DNA from: CADEDH01 sp041394285
GTDB taxonomy: Bacteria; Actinomycetota; Acidimicrobiia; Acidimicrobiales; SZUA-35
DNA length: 64,000 nucleotides
Assembly (NCBI GenBank): GCA_041394285.1
Contig: JAWKIL010000005.1
Span: 316,221 to 380,220, forward strand
Direction of reading: 5' to 3'
Part shown: positions 33,067 to 41,290 of the stretch, piece after piece
How the letters are laid out: every line of letters begins with the position of its first letter
Position numbering within the stretch: position 1 is the first letter of the stretch
Translations under genes and position numbers: made by a program
The notes under the pieces: model-generated
The model's input: the letters and a program-made list of their open reading frames with translations, nothing else
Told to the model about the DNA's origin: nothing
Database searches by the model: none

Positions 33067-33412
33067 CCGGATGGGGACCCCTCGCCCTCGCCCTCGCCCT
33101 CGCCCTCGCCCTCGCCCTCGACCTCGTCCCGTTCGGGCTCATCGCATCCGTGGTGGCCCTCGGCGGGAGCTGGTCGTCATCCGCACCCGCACCCGGATCG
33201 GGCGGCAGCGTCGCGCCCTCGCCGCCCCGGGAGCGGTCCGGTTCCTCGGCCCCTCGGCCGAGCCGCGGCTGCCGATGAGGCGTTGGGTCGATGCCGTCTG
33301 GCTGATGTGCGTGGTGATGGCCCTGTTCGAGCTGTCCGTGAGCTCGGTCGTCGCCGCCAACTCGGCCGTGTTCGGAGGCGACCGGTGGCTGTTGCGACGG
33401 CTACGTCGTCCC
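33063..33412 (+). pseudogene. Small membrane protein, frameshifted, with hexanucleotide repeat
   Basis: GTG 33063 overlaps the upstream stop (GTGA). The first frame reads a Leu/Ala helix made by a CTCGCC repeat and then LDLVPFGLIASVVALGG. Near 33166 the frame changes by a missing base and continues with ELVVIRTRTRIGRQRRALAA and a second helix (DAVWLMCVVMALFELSVSSV). Restoring one G in the GGG run at 33165-33167 joins them into a two-helix protein of about 115 residues or more. The end is unclear because the second frame runs on into the antisense of the sulfatase gene. Sequence error or decay are both possible. Confidence 0.5.
33079..33122. repeat. CTCGCC hexanucleotide repeat (about 7 units)
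   Basis: Six perfect CTCGCC units (33081-33116) with imperfect flanking copies. In the coding frame they give alternating Leu-Ala, forming a membrane helix. Change in copy number would alter helix length without a frameshift. Confidence 0.85.
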
Positions 33413-34894
33413 CTAGTCGGGGCGGCTGACAGCGGGGGCGCCGAGCTTGGCCAAGCGGGGCCCGACGTTCTCGGGCCGACCGGGATGGTCGGGCGGGTAG
33501 GGCAGGAGGGTGGCGTCGATGCGGTCCCATTCGGCTCGCATGTCGGCCACCAGGTCGGGGTGGTGGCGGGCGATGTCGGCATGCTCCCGACCGTCGCCGG
33601 CCAGGTCGAACAGCTTGACCGCCCCGGTGGGCACGAGCGGCCAGTTGCCGAGCCGGGTCTGGGGTCGGTTGTCGATCAGGAGCTTGTAGCGGCCCCGCCG
33701 CAGGGCGCCCTGACTCGAGATCCGCCAGAACAGCGTGTGGCCGGGATGGTCGTTCCCGTCGAGCAGCCACGGTAGGAGCGAGACCCCGTCCATCGGCACG
33801 GCTGGATCCGGCCCGGTCCCAGCCGCGTCGAGCAGGGTGACCGTCCAGTCCGTGGTGACGCTGGTGGCGTCGCTCCACTGGCCGCCGTCGATGGCGGCCG
33901 GCCACCGCAGGATGAACGGCACCCGGATGCCGCCTTCGGTCACATCGCCCTTCTCCCCCACGAAGGGCCACATGAACGAGTAGCGCTCGCCGCCGTTGTC
34001 GGAGCAGAAGATCACGATCGTGTCGTCGGCCAGGCCCCGCTCGTCGAGGGCGCCCAGGATCCGGCCGATGCCGTCGTCCATGGCCTCAACCAGCTCGGCG
34101 TACTTGGCCAGCGAGCCACCGTCGAAATGGAGCAGCGGGAACCGGTCCTCACCGTCGCGGTACCGCCGCTCGATCTCGGCCCCCACCTCGGCGTCGCCCG
34201 GGCCCTCCCAGGGCCAGTGGGGGGCGTTCCAGTTGACCTGCAGGTAGAACGGCTGGTCCGCCGTCTGCTGGCCGATGTAGTCGACGGCCCGCTCCGCGAT
34301 CAGCTCGGTGTAGTAGCCCTCCCGCTCCACCGGCGTCTCACCCTCGTACAGGTCCTTCTGGCCCAGGGTGTCGATGTGGGAGAAGTAGTCCATGGCCCCG
34401 TCGAGGTTGCCGAAGAACACGTCGAAGCCGATCTTGAGCGGGCTGTACCAGGGCAGCCAGCCGCAGTGCCACTTGCCGAACATGGCCGTTCGGTAGTCGG
34501 CGTCCTTCAGCCGCGACGAGATCGTGGGGTGGCCGTGCGGGATGCCGTTGCCGTCGGCCCGGGTGATGAGCGGTTCCTCCAACCCGGCCGGCAGGCGGCC
34601 CGGGTTACGCCCGGTGTAGAGGGCGAGCCGCATGGGCGAGCACCACGGCGACGCGCTGTAGGCGTGGGTGAACCGGACACCCTGGGCGGCCAGCCGATCG
34701 AGGTGGGGGGTGCGGATGTGGAGCGAGCCGTAGCAGCCGAGGTCGCCCCACCCGAGGTCGTCGGCCAGGAGGAACACGATGTTGGGCCGCCGGGTGGGTC
34801 GGCCCCCCGCCCGGGCCCGGAACGGCCGCTCGGCCGGCCCACCGACCATCCGACGATCCCACAGGCCTTCCACGTGCTGCATGGCGCCAAGCAT
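33413..34894 (-). CDS. Type I sulfatase (arylsulfatase family)
   Basis: Protein of 493 residues. The formylglycine motif is C85-S-P-M-R89, with metal ligands ADDLGWGD (Asp45/46), the FGKWHCG motif and the late SDNGG. It lacks a signal peptide, so it is probably cytoplasmic; activation needs a formylglycine-generating enzyme that is not in the window. A C-terminal domain with ALRRGRYKLLIDN is typical. An ATG four codons later (34882) is an alternative start; TCAGAT 8 nt before 34894 supports the longer form. Confidence 0.9.
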   Translation of the reverse strand: MLGAMQHVEGLWDRRMVGGPAERPFRARAGGRPTRRPNIVFLLADDLGWGDLGCYGSLHIRTPHLDRLAAQGVRFTHAYSASPWCSPMRLALYTGRNPGRLPAGLEEPLITRADGNGIPHGHPTISSRLKDADYRTAMFGKWHCGWLPWYSPLKIGFDVFFGNLDGAMDYFSHIDTLGQKDLYEGETPVEREGYYTELIAERAVDYIGQQTADQPFYLQVNWNAPHWPWEGPGDAEVGAEIERRYRDGEDRFPLLHFDGGSLAKYAELVEAMDDGIGRILGALDERGLADDTIVIFCSDNGGERYSFMWPFVGEKGDVTEGGIRVPFILRWPAAIDGGQWSDATSVTTDWTVTLLDAAGTGPDPAVPMDGVSLLPWLLDGNDHPGHTLFWRISSQGALRRGRYKLLIDNRPQTRLGNWPLVPTGAVKLFDLAGDGREHADIARHHPDLVADMRAEWDRIDATLLPYPPDHPGRPENVGPRLAKLGAPAVSRPD

Positions 34895-34944
34895 GGCACG
34901 TCATCTGATTGAGGGCGCTTGCGGCGCTATGGGAGACTCGGTCG

Positions 34945-35844
34945 ATGAAGATCCGCATCGCCGTCGCCAGCACCACCACTCCCTGCGACCTCGACGGGCT
35001 GACCGACCTGGTGGAGGGGATGGAGAAGCGGGGGTTCGACACCCTGTGGCTGTCCGACACTCCGATGACCGACAACGTGGAGCCGATCCTGGCCCTCGCC
35101 GTGGCCTCCCAGCGGACCCGACGGCTCAAGCTCGGCACCAACGTGGTGATCCCAGGCCGCAACCCGCTCCACCTGGCCAAGGAGATGGCTCATCTCGACC
35201 GGCTCACCGGCGGACGCCTGCTGCTGGCTTTCATGCCGGGGATCGGCTCGCCCATCGAGCGGGCGGCGCTGGGGGTGGAGGGGGTCGACCGCAACGCCCG
35301 GATCGCCCGGGTGATCGAGCTGTGCCGGGCCTGGTGGGCCGGAGAGGCGGTGACGGCCGAGTACGCCGGGTTCCGCTACGACGGGGTGCTGGTGGGCCCG
35401 CCGCCGATCCAGGATCCGTTGGAGATCTGGCTCGGCGGCAACGGCCCCAAGAGCATCGAGCTCACCGGCTCCCACGCCGACGGCTGGCTGGCCGCCCGGG
35501 CCTCACCGGCACTGGCCGAGCAGTGCCGCCAGGGGATCGAGGCGGCGGCGATCAGGGCCGGTCGGGTGATGGACCCCGAGCACTTCGGCATCTCGATCCC
35601 CTACGAGCGCACTGTGCTCGACGACGCCACGGCGGCCGCCGTCATGCGGCGGGCCGAGGAGGGCGGGAAGATGCCGGCCCGGGCCGACATCCTTCCCGTT
35701 GGCCCCGACGAGATCCGTAGCCTCCTCCGCCGCCACATCGACGCCGGCCTGTCGAAGTTCGTGCTCCGCCCCATGTCGCTCCACGACGGCTGGGACGCCG
35801 AGCTCGACTTCCTGGCCGAACACATTCTCCCGATGCAGACCTGA
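34945..35844 (+). CDS. Luciferase-like (LLM class) F420-dependent oxidoreductase
   Basis: Protein of 299 residues. MKIRIAVASTTTPCDLDGLT, EKRGFDTLWLSDTPM, LGTNVVIPGRNPLHLAKEMAHLDRLTGGRLLLAF and PLEIWLGGNGPKSIELTG follow the F420-dependent LLM pattern (TIGR03854-like). TATGGG 11 nt before ATG may be the promoter. It is divergent from the sulfatase gene, with 50 bp between starts, so both promoters overlap. Substrate unknown. Confidence 0.86.
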   Translation: MKIRIAVASTTTPCDLDGLTDLVEGMEKRGFDTLWLSDTPMTDNVEPILALAVASQRTRRLKLGTNVVIPGRNPLHLAKEMAHLDRLTGGRLLLAFMPGIGSPIERAALGVEGVDRNARIARVIELCRAWWAGEAVTAEYAGFRYDGVLVGPPPIQDPLEIWLGGNGPKSIELTGSHADGWLAARASPALAEQCRQGIEAAAIRAGRVMDPEHFGISIPYERTVLDDATAAAVMRRAEEGGKMPARADILPVGPDEIRSLLRRHIDAGLSKFVLRPMSLHDGWDAELDFLAEHILPMQT

Positions 35845-35850
35845 CCTGAC

Positions 35851-36642
35851 CTAGCGGCTGCCCTGGCCGTCGTCGACCTTCACGATGGTGCCGGTGACGA
35901 ACTCCGACGACGGGGCGCACAGAAACAGCAGGGTGGAGTCGAGCTGGGCCGGGTCGCCCATGCGGCCCCGGGGGGTGGCGGCCACGAAGTTGCCGAGGCG
36001 GGCCACCATGCCGTCCATCATCTCGGAGGAGAAGGCACCGGGGGCGATGCCGTTGACGTTGATCCCGAACCGGGCCCACTCCACGGCCAGGGCCTCCGTC
36101 ATGCGGTTCACGGCGGCCTTGGTGATCGAGTACAGGGCGGCGCCGATGCCGTTGTAGCTGAAGGCCCCCATCGAGGAGATGTTGACCATTCGCCCCGGCA
36201 GCTTGGCGTCGATCAGGCGTCGGGCCACCTCGGTGGACAACAGGTACGGCCCCCGGAGGTTCGTGTCGAGCACGGCGTCTATCAGCTCCACCGACATCTT
36301 GGTGGCCCGCTGGGCGTCGGGCAGGCCGGCGTTGTTGACCAGGATGGTGACGGGGCCGAAGGCGGCCTCGGCGGTGTCGACTGCGGCCACGATGGATGCG
36401 GCGTCGGTGACGTCGAGCTGCACCGGCACGCAGGTGCCGCCGTCGGCCGTGATCTGGGCGGCCAGGGCCTCCAGCTTGTCGACCCGGCGGGCGCAGGCCG
36501 CCACGTTGGCCCCGGCCGCCGCCAGGGTGCGGGCGAACCGGTAACCGAGGCCCGAGGAGGCGCCGGTGACCAGGGCCACCTGCCCGGTCAGGTCGAGCGA
36601 GGCGTTGGGCAGGGGGAACACGGCTGGGGCGTCGTCGGTCAT
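35851..36642 (-). CDS. Short-chain dehydrogenase/reductase
   Basis: Protein of 263 residues. The NAD(P)-binding motif TGASSGLG (26-33), NNAG, and the catalytic Ser...YSITK triad in SSMGAFSYNGIGAALYSITK are all present; the C-terminal segment FVTGTIVKVDDGQG is canonical. The start ATG 36642 gives the normal N-terminus; TACAAC seven bases upstream may be a weak leaderless -10. It converges on the LLM gene with 6 bp between. Substrate unknown. Confidence 0.9.
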   Translation of the reverse strand: MTDDAPAVFPLPNASLDLTGQVALVTGASSGLGYRFARTLAAAGANVAACARRVDKLEALAAQITADGGTCVPVQLDVTDAASIVAAVDTAEAAFGPVTILVNNAGLPDAQRATKMSVELIDAVLDTNLRGPYLLSTEVARRLIDAKLPGRMVNISSMGAFSYNGIGAALYSITKAAVNRMTEALAVEWARFGINVNGIAPGAFSSEMMDGMVARLGNFVAATPRGRMGDPAQLDSTLLFLCAPSSEFVTGTIVKVDDGQGSR

Positions 36643-36680
36643 GGGCCCGGTTGTAATCGGCGGTCCGGGCTGGCGTCCAC

Positions 36681-36694
36681 TATCTTGCCCGGCC
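36681..36694 (+). promoter_or_regulatory. Leaderless-type -10 box of the epimerase gene
   Basis: TATCTT (36681-36686) precedes ATG 36695 by 8 nt, without a Shine-Dalgarno sequence. It is one of the best -10 matches in the window. Confidence 0.55.
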
Positions 36695-37819
36695 ATGAGC
36701 ACAGCAGGCCGGGCACTGATCATCGGCGGAACGGGGCCCACCGGTCCGTACCTCGTCAACGGGTTGGCCGACAGGGGGTACGACGTGACCATGCTCACCC
36801 GGGGCACGCACGATTCCCCCCTGATCCCGCCGACGGTGGAACGGCTGACCGGGGATCCCCACTTCCGGGAGACGTTGGCCGACGCCCTGGGCGACCGCAC
36901 GTTCGATCTGGTCCTCGCCACCTACGGCCGCATCCGCTACATCGCCGAGGAGATGGTGGGCCGCACCGGGCGGTTCATCGCCGTGGGCGGGCCGCCCAGC
37001 TACCGGGGCATGTTCGCCGCCGACGCGGCCTACCCGCCGGGGATGGTGATCCCGACGCCGGAGGACGCCCCCCGGGTGGAGAGCGAGGACGAGTTCCGCT
37101 TCGGTTATCTCATTCGTCTCACCGAGGACGCTGTGCTCGGGGCCCACGCCGAGGGCCACTACAACGCCACCATGTTCCGCTACCCCTGGGTGTACGGGAT
37201 GGGGCAGCTCGGCTCGGCGGTGTGGGACGTGATCGCCCGGGTCCTGGACCGGCGCCCCCACATCGTGCTGCCCGACGGGGGCATGGCCGTGGTGTCCCGC
37301 GGCTACACCCGCAACGTGGCCCACGCCGTGCTGCTGTCGGTGGATCAGCCCGAAGCGTCGGCCGGCAAGATCTACAACTGCGGCGACGAGCAGCAGTTCA
37401 CGATCGCCCAGTGGGTGCGGTTGATCGCCGACGCCCTGGGCCACGAGATGGAGGTGGTAGGCGTGCCGGCCGACGTCGCCTGGTCGGCCGCCGACCTGTT
37501 ACCGCTGCAGAGCGCTCCGGTTCATCAGCTCCTCGACCTGCACGCCATCCGGGCCGACCTCGGCTACCAGGACGTGGTGCCGGCCCTGGAAGCCATCCCC
37601 GAGGTTGTGCGGTGGTGCGTCGACCACCCGCCGGAGAATGCTCTCGGCCCCGACGAGCGGGCCGGCCGCTACAACTACGCCGCCGAAGACGCCCAGGTCG
37701 CCATCATGCGCCGGGCCCATGGGGAGCTGGCCGCCGTCGAGCACACCAGCCGCGAGGTCCACCATCCCTACCCCCACCCCAAGGAGCCCGGCCTCCAGCG
37801 CGATCACCAGCGCCGGTAG
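36695..37819 (+). CDS. NAD-dependent epimerase/dehydratase (extended SDR)
   Basis: Protein of 374 residues. The Rossmann motif ALIIGGTGPTGPYLVNGL opens the protein, followed by VERLTGDPHF and FRYPWVYGMGQLGS. The usual catalytic YxxxK is not clear: the matching region reads FRFGYLIRLTEDAVL, so it could be an atypical SDR acting as a binding or regulatory protein. The C-terminal half is normal (KIYNCGDEQQFTIAQWVRLI). Function unknown. Its 3' end borders the degenerate patch 37820-38783. Confidence 0.82.
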   Translation: MSTAGRALIIGGTGPTGPYLVNGLADRGYDVTMLTRGTHDSPLIPPTVERLTGDPHFRETLADALGDRTFDLVLATYGRIRYIAEEMVGRTGRFIAVGGPPSYRGMFAADAAYPPGMVIPTPEDAPRVESEDEFRFGYLIRLTEDAVLGAHAEGHYNATMFRYPWVYGMGQLGSAVWDVIARVLDRRPHIVLPDGGMAVVSRGYTRNVAHAVLLSVDQPEASAGKIYNCGDEQQFTIAQWVRLIADALGHEMEVVGVPADVAWSAADLLPLQSAPVHQLLDLHAIRADLGYQDVVPALEAIPEVVRWCVDHPPENALGPDERAGRYNYAAEDAQVAIMRRAHGELAAVEHTSREVHHPYPHPKEPGLQRDHQRR

Positions 37820-37825
37820 CCCACA

Positions 37826-38086
37826 TCAGCTCGGCCACGTCGATGTACAAGCCAGCGGACAGGACCTCGCCGGTGCCGACGCAGACGGCGTCGTTGAGAC
37901 GGCGGTAGCGGTCGTCCTCGGCCACGTGGGTCACCGAGCAGACGATCTGGCGGGCGTCCTCGGGGTAGGTGCGCCCGTATCCCACGAGATGGAAGAGCAG
38001 TGTCGCCTCGTCGTCGGTCGTGATCACGCCGTGGAAGTCGGGGCAGGAGGTCCCGTCTGCTCGGCGGTGCGGATGGTTCACCCCTC
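37826..38086 (-). pseudogene. DUF3237-like remnant, N-terminally truncated
   Basis: On the minus strand RADGTSCPDFHGVITTDDEA, LLFHLVGYGRTYPEDARQI and RYRRLNDAVCVGTGEVLSAG match the C-terminal two thirds of DUF3237 proteins (small beta-barrels of unknown function). The first 50-60 residues are missing, and the frame has no natural stop at the expected place, running into the antisense of the epimerase gene. It is probably a decaying fragment. Confidence 0.5.
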
Positions 38087-38137
38087 GACGTGAGCGGCGA
38101 GGTTGCCGGCATAGGCCAAGCGTGGCCCGCAGCCTGT

Positions 38138-38227
38138 CCCGTGTGTCCCGCCAGTTCGGGTCACAGCGACAAGAGCGCCAGCCTCCAACCGGTTGTCGCT
38201 GTGACCCGAATTCGAAGGACATACGGG
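38138..38227. repeat. Long inverted repeat (35-bp arms)
   Basis: Arms 38138-38172 and 38193-38227 are complementary at about 30 of 35 positions, with the inner 18 bp perfect (38155-38172 with 38193-38210), separated by 20 bp. No coding sequence spans it. Between two gene remnants, it may be a MITE-like element or a large hairpin terminator. Apart from this and the DUF3237 remnant, nothing else is seen in the gap 37820-38285. Confidence 0.8.
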
Positions 38228-38285
38228 AGAGAGCGGTGCGGCGGCGCCCGGGTTCACTGTCACACCCCCCGACGACAATGGTCAT

Positions 38286-38783
38286 ATGTCGCTGTTCTCC
38301 TCGCCTCCCGCCGAGTTGTTCACCACCACCACCACCGCTACCGCCACTGGCCCGACCGTGATCGACCCCGCCGACCACCCACCGCTACGCGGCCGGGGCC
38401 TGTGATGGGTCCTGCTCGACGAGCTGAAACACCACACGGAGCTCACGGTCGCCGCCATGGCCCGCACCCTGGCCCGCCACGGCTTCCACCTCGGCCCCGG
38501 CCGAGCGTCCAAACTGATCTCCGACGCCCTGCGCTGGGAAGTCCGCCGAGGCCGGATCACCCGCCCCGCCCGCGGCGTCTACCGCTGGGCCGGAACCACC
38601 ACCGCCACCGAACGCCGAATCGCGATCCTGGCCCGACGATCCCGGGAATGGATCAGCGCTGTCCGCTCACAGCGGACACCACCCCCCTTCCCCCAAACCT
38701 GGCGCCACCGCAAACACGAAGGCATCCCCATCCCACCCACCAGCCCACCCTGGACCGTCTACGGCTGGCTCTGGAACACCTGA
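38286..38783 (+). pseudogene. Winged-helix-like protein with in-frame TGA
   Basis: From ATG 38286 one frame runs 39 codons, meets TGA at 38403-38405, and continues in the same frame for 125 codons to TGA 38783. The continuation, from LLDELKHHTELTVAAMARTL through ISDALRWEVRRG to RITRPARGVYRWAG, looks like a winged-helix domain resembling AbiEi-type antitoxins. The codon before and after the TGA would fit Trp (TGG), so a single G-to-A change may have broken the gene. Codon use is richer in A-ending codons than in neighbours, which suggests foreign origin. Programmed readthrough is possible but unproven. Confidence 0.5.
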
Positions 38784-38820
38784 GTTGCTTTACGGAACCC
38801 TTCCCGTCATAGTGGGTTCC

Positions 38821-39639
38821 ATGACAGAACTTGCCTTGGCCATCGCCACCACCGAGTTCGACCGGACGACGGCGGTGACGCCGTCGAGCCAGAGCCCTGG
38901 CTGGTACGAGGTCGACCTGTCGGAGCTGTGGCTCTCATTGGTGGGCATCCACGGGGGATACCAGGCGGCGATCTCGGTGCAGGCAGCCACGGCGGCCGTG
39001 CCAGGGCGGCCGGTGCGGACATTGAGCACGAGCTTCATCCGCTCGGCCCAGCCCGGCCCCGCCAGCCTCCGGGTACAGGAGCTGCGGCGAGGACGCACGG
39101 CCAGCACGGTCACGGCTGAGCTGTGGCAGCGGGGTGAGCTGCGTGCATCCACCCGCCTGACCATGATCGAGGCCGGTACCGACGGCGTCGCATGGGCTGC
39201 GCCCGCCCCCGTGAGCCTGCCGTCGCCCGAGCACTGCGAGCCGCTGAACCCGCCGAACCGGGTGGTGCACTTCGAACGGGCCGAGGGCCGCCTCGACCCG
39301 GCCACGATCCCCTTCACCGGCGGCGACCAGGCCCGGATCGCCGGCTGGATCCGCCCCCTCGAAGCCCGCCCGATCGACGCTGCCTGGCTGGCCATGGCGG
39401 CGGACTGGTTCCCACCGCCGGCCTTCGTGCGGGTCGAGCCGCCCACGGGAGGCATCAGCGTCGACCTCACCACCCACATCCACCGGCCCATCACCGACCT
39501 CGGCGACGGGTGGCTGGCCGGGACGTTCGAGATCACCGAGAGCGCCGGCGGCCTGGCCGTGGAGCACGGCCGGATCACCACCGACACCGGTTTCATGGTG
39601 GCCGAGTCGTTTCACACCCGGCTCACCGCCGTGCGCTGA
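38821..39639 (+). CDS. Acyl-CoA thioesterase-like double-hotdog protein
   Basis: Protein of 272 residues from ATG 38821. HGGYQAAISVQAATAAVPGRP and LSTSFIRSAQPGPASLRVQELRRGRTASTV are typical of the first hotdog domain of TesB-like thioesterases. The second domain has WLAMAADWFPPPAF and ISVDLTTHIHRPITDLGDGWL, ending with a FMVAESFHTRL segment. Such proteins hydrolyse acyl-CoA esters. CATAGT 7 nt upstream of the ATG could be the -10 box. The neighbouring carboxyltransferase gene is convergent. Confidence 0.83.
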   Translation: MTELALAIATTEFDRTTAVTPSSQSPGWYEVDLSELWLSLVGIHGGYQAAISVQAATAAVPGRPVRTLSTSFIRSAQPGPASLRVQELRRGRTASTVTAELWQRGELRASTRLTMIEAGTDGVAWAAPAPVSLPSPEHCEPLNPPNRVVHFERAEGRLDPATIPFTGGDQARIAGWIRPLEARPIDAAWLAMAADWFPPPAFVRVEPPTGGISVDLTTHIHRPITDLGDGWLAGTFEITESAGGLAVEHGRITTDTGFMVAESFHTRLTAVR

Positions 39640-39717
39640 GGGGCGACGGCTCGCCGGCCCCTTATCCGGAGGATGGCGCCACGCCGACACCGGCGCCACG
39701 CCGAAGGCCGGGACCAG

Positions 39718-41274
39718 CTAGCAGGTCGGCCAGGACGCCAGGACGCGGGCCTCGGGCGGCGGGACCGCCCGACCGGCCAGCCGGCCCAGATCCTCGGCCA
39801 GGATGCGGCGGGTGTCGGCCGGGTCGATGATCTCGTCGATCCGCATGGTGCCGGCCGCCTCATAGGCCGAGGTGGCGTCGGCCACCTCGGCCACCAGGGC
39901 CTTACGCTCAGCCTCCCGGGCCTCGGGATCGGCGATCTTGTCGAGCTTCGACCCGAAGGCCACGTTCACCCCGACATCAGGATCCATGAACCCGATCTCG
40001 GCCCCCGGCCACGAGTACAGGCCCTTGGCGACCATCCCGGCCCCGTTCATGGCCTGCCAGGCCAGGCCGAACGCCTTGCGGATGCACACCGTGAGCGTGG
40101 GCGTAGACGCCATCTGCAGGGCCTGCATCATCCGCATGCCCCAGTGCAGCATCCGGTCGTGCTCCACCCGCTTGCCCACCATGAACCCGGGCACGTCGAC
40201 CAGCCACACGATCGGCAGGTTGAACGAATCGCACAGCACGCACAGCCGGATGATCTTCTGGCAGGTCTCGGGATCGAGCACGCCGGCGTTGAACATCGGG
40301 TTGTTGGCGATGAAGCCGATGGGCCAGCCGTCGATCCGGGCCAGGCCGGTGGTGGCCGACCGGGCGAACTGGGGCTGGAGCTCGAACACCGAGCCCGGGT
40401 CGCAGATCCGGGCCACCACCCGGCGCATGTCGTAGCCCCGGGTGCGGCGGGTGGGCACCAGCGCCGCCAGCTCGGGATCGGACTCCACCGGCCCGGTGGG
40501 CTCGGTGCGGGGCGCCACCTCTCGAATGTTGTTGGGAAGGTAGGACAGCCACCGCTTGATGGCGGCGTAGGCCTCCTCGTCGGTCTCGACCCCGAGATCG
40601 ATCTGGCCCGTGATCCTGGTATGCACGTCGACCCCGCCCACCTCCTCGAAGGTGATGATCTCGCCGGTGGCGATCTCGAAGACCTTGGGCGAGGTGACGG
40701 CCAGGGTGGACCCCCGGGTCATCACCACGAAGTCCGACAGGGCCGACAGGAACGAGGAGCCGCCGAAGCTCTGGCCCACGATGGCGGTGGCCATCGGGAT
40801 CTCGTGGCGGCGGCGGGCCATGGCGAACAGCTCGCCCGCCTCCGAGATCCCCTCCGAGCCGATCAGGTCGGGGATCCGACCGCCACCGGTCTGGCCGAAG
40901 TGCACGAGCGGGATGCCCATGGCCAGCGCCCGCTCGTAGAGGCGGTGCTCCTTGCGCCCCCCGACCAGGGAGCTCGAGCCCCGTTTGACCGTGATGTCGT
41001 CGCCGAACACGGCCACCGGGCGGCCATCGGCCGTTCCGTGCCCGCCGATCTTGCCGTCGCCCGGCGTGGTGGCCCGGTCGGCCTCCCGCATCGAGCGGGA
41101 GAACGTGCCCAGCTCACGGAACGAACCCGGGTCGAGGAAGGCGTCGATGTGGTCCCGGATCGTCTTGTGACCCTCAGCCCGCAGGGCCGCCACCTTCTCC
41201 GCCCCGCCCATGTCGTCCCGGATCCGCTGCGCCCGGGCCGCCCTCGCGCTGTTGGCGTCGTCGATGTCGGTCAT
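39718..41274 (-). CDS. Acyl-CoA carboxylase carboxyltransferase (beta) subunit
   Basis: Protein of 518 residues. Two crotonase-fold halves are visible: the N-terminal acyl-CoA site (GKIGGHGTADGRPVAVFGDD, GQTGGGRIPD, IVGQSFGGSSFLSALSDFVV) and the C-terminal carboxybiotin site (GFIANNPMFNAGVLDPETCQKI, VWLVDVPGFMVGKRVEHD, WPGAEIGFMDPDVGVNVAF). Typical for propionyl-CoA, methylcrotonyl-CoA or related carboxylases. No biotin carboxylase gene is adjacent, so the alpha subunit is encoded elsewhere. TAGTGT 7 nt before ATG 41274 suggests a leaderless transcript. Confidence 0.9.
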   Translation of the reverse strand: MTDIDDANSARAARAQRIRDDMGGAEKVAALRAEGHKTIRDHIDAFLDPGSFRELGTFSRSMREADRATTPGDGKIGGHGTADGRPVAVFGDDITVKRGSSSLVGGRKEHRLYERALAMGIPLVHFGQTGGGRIPDLIGSEGISEAGELFAMARRRHEIPMATAIVGQSFGGSSFLSALSDFVVMTRGSTLAVTSPKVFEIATGEIITFEEVGGVDVHTRITGQIDLGVETDEEAYAAIKRWLSYLPNNIREVAPRTEPTGPVESDPELAALVPTRRTRGYDMRRVVARICDPGSVFELQPQFARSATTGLARIDGWPIGFIANNPMFNAGVLDPETCQKIIRLCVLCDSFNLPIVWLVDVPGFMVGKRVEHDRMLHWGMRMMQALQMASTPTLTVCIRKAFGLAWQAMNGAGMVAKGLYSWPGAEIGFMDPDVGVNVAFGSKLDKIADPEAREAERKALVAEVADATSAYEAAGTMRIDEIIDPADTRRILAEDLGRLAGRAVPPPEARVLASWPTC

Positions 41275-41287
41275 GGGGCGGACACTA
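41275..41287 (-). promoter_or_regulatory. Leaderless-type -10 box of the carboxyltransferase gene
   Basis: On the minus strand TAGTGT (41287-41282) stands 7 nt before ATG 41274, with no Shine-Dalgarno sequence. Confidence 0.5.
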
Positions 41288-41290
41288 CTG

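Noticed and set aside
33413..33775. Continuation of the small membrane protein into the sulfatase region
   Set aside because: Past 33412 the frame is antisense to the conserved end of the sulfatase and shows no protein-like features.
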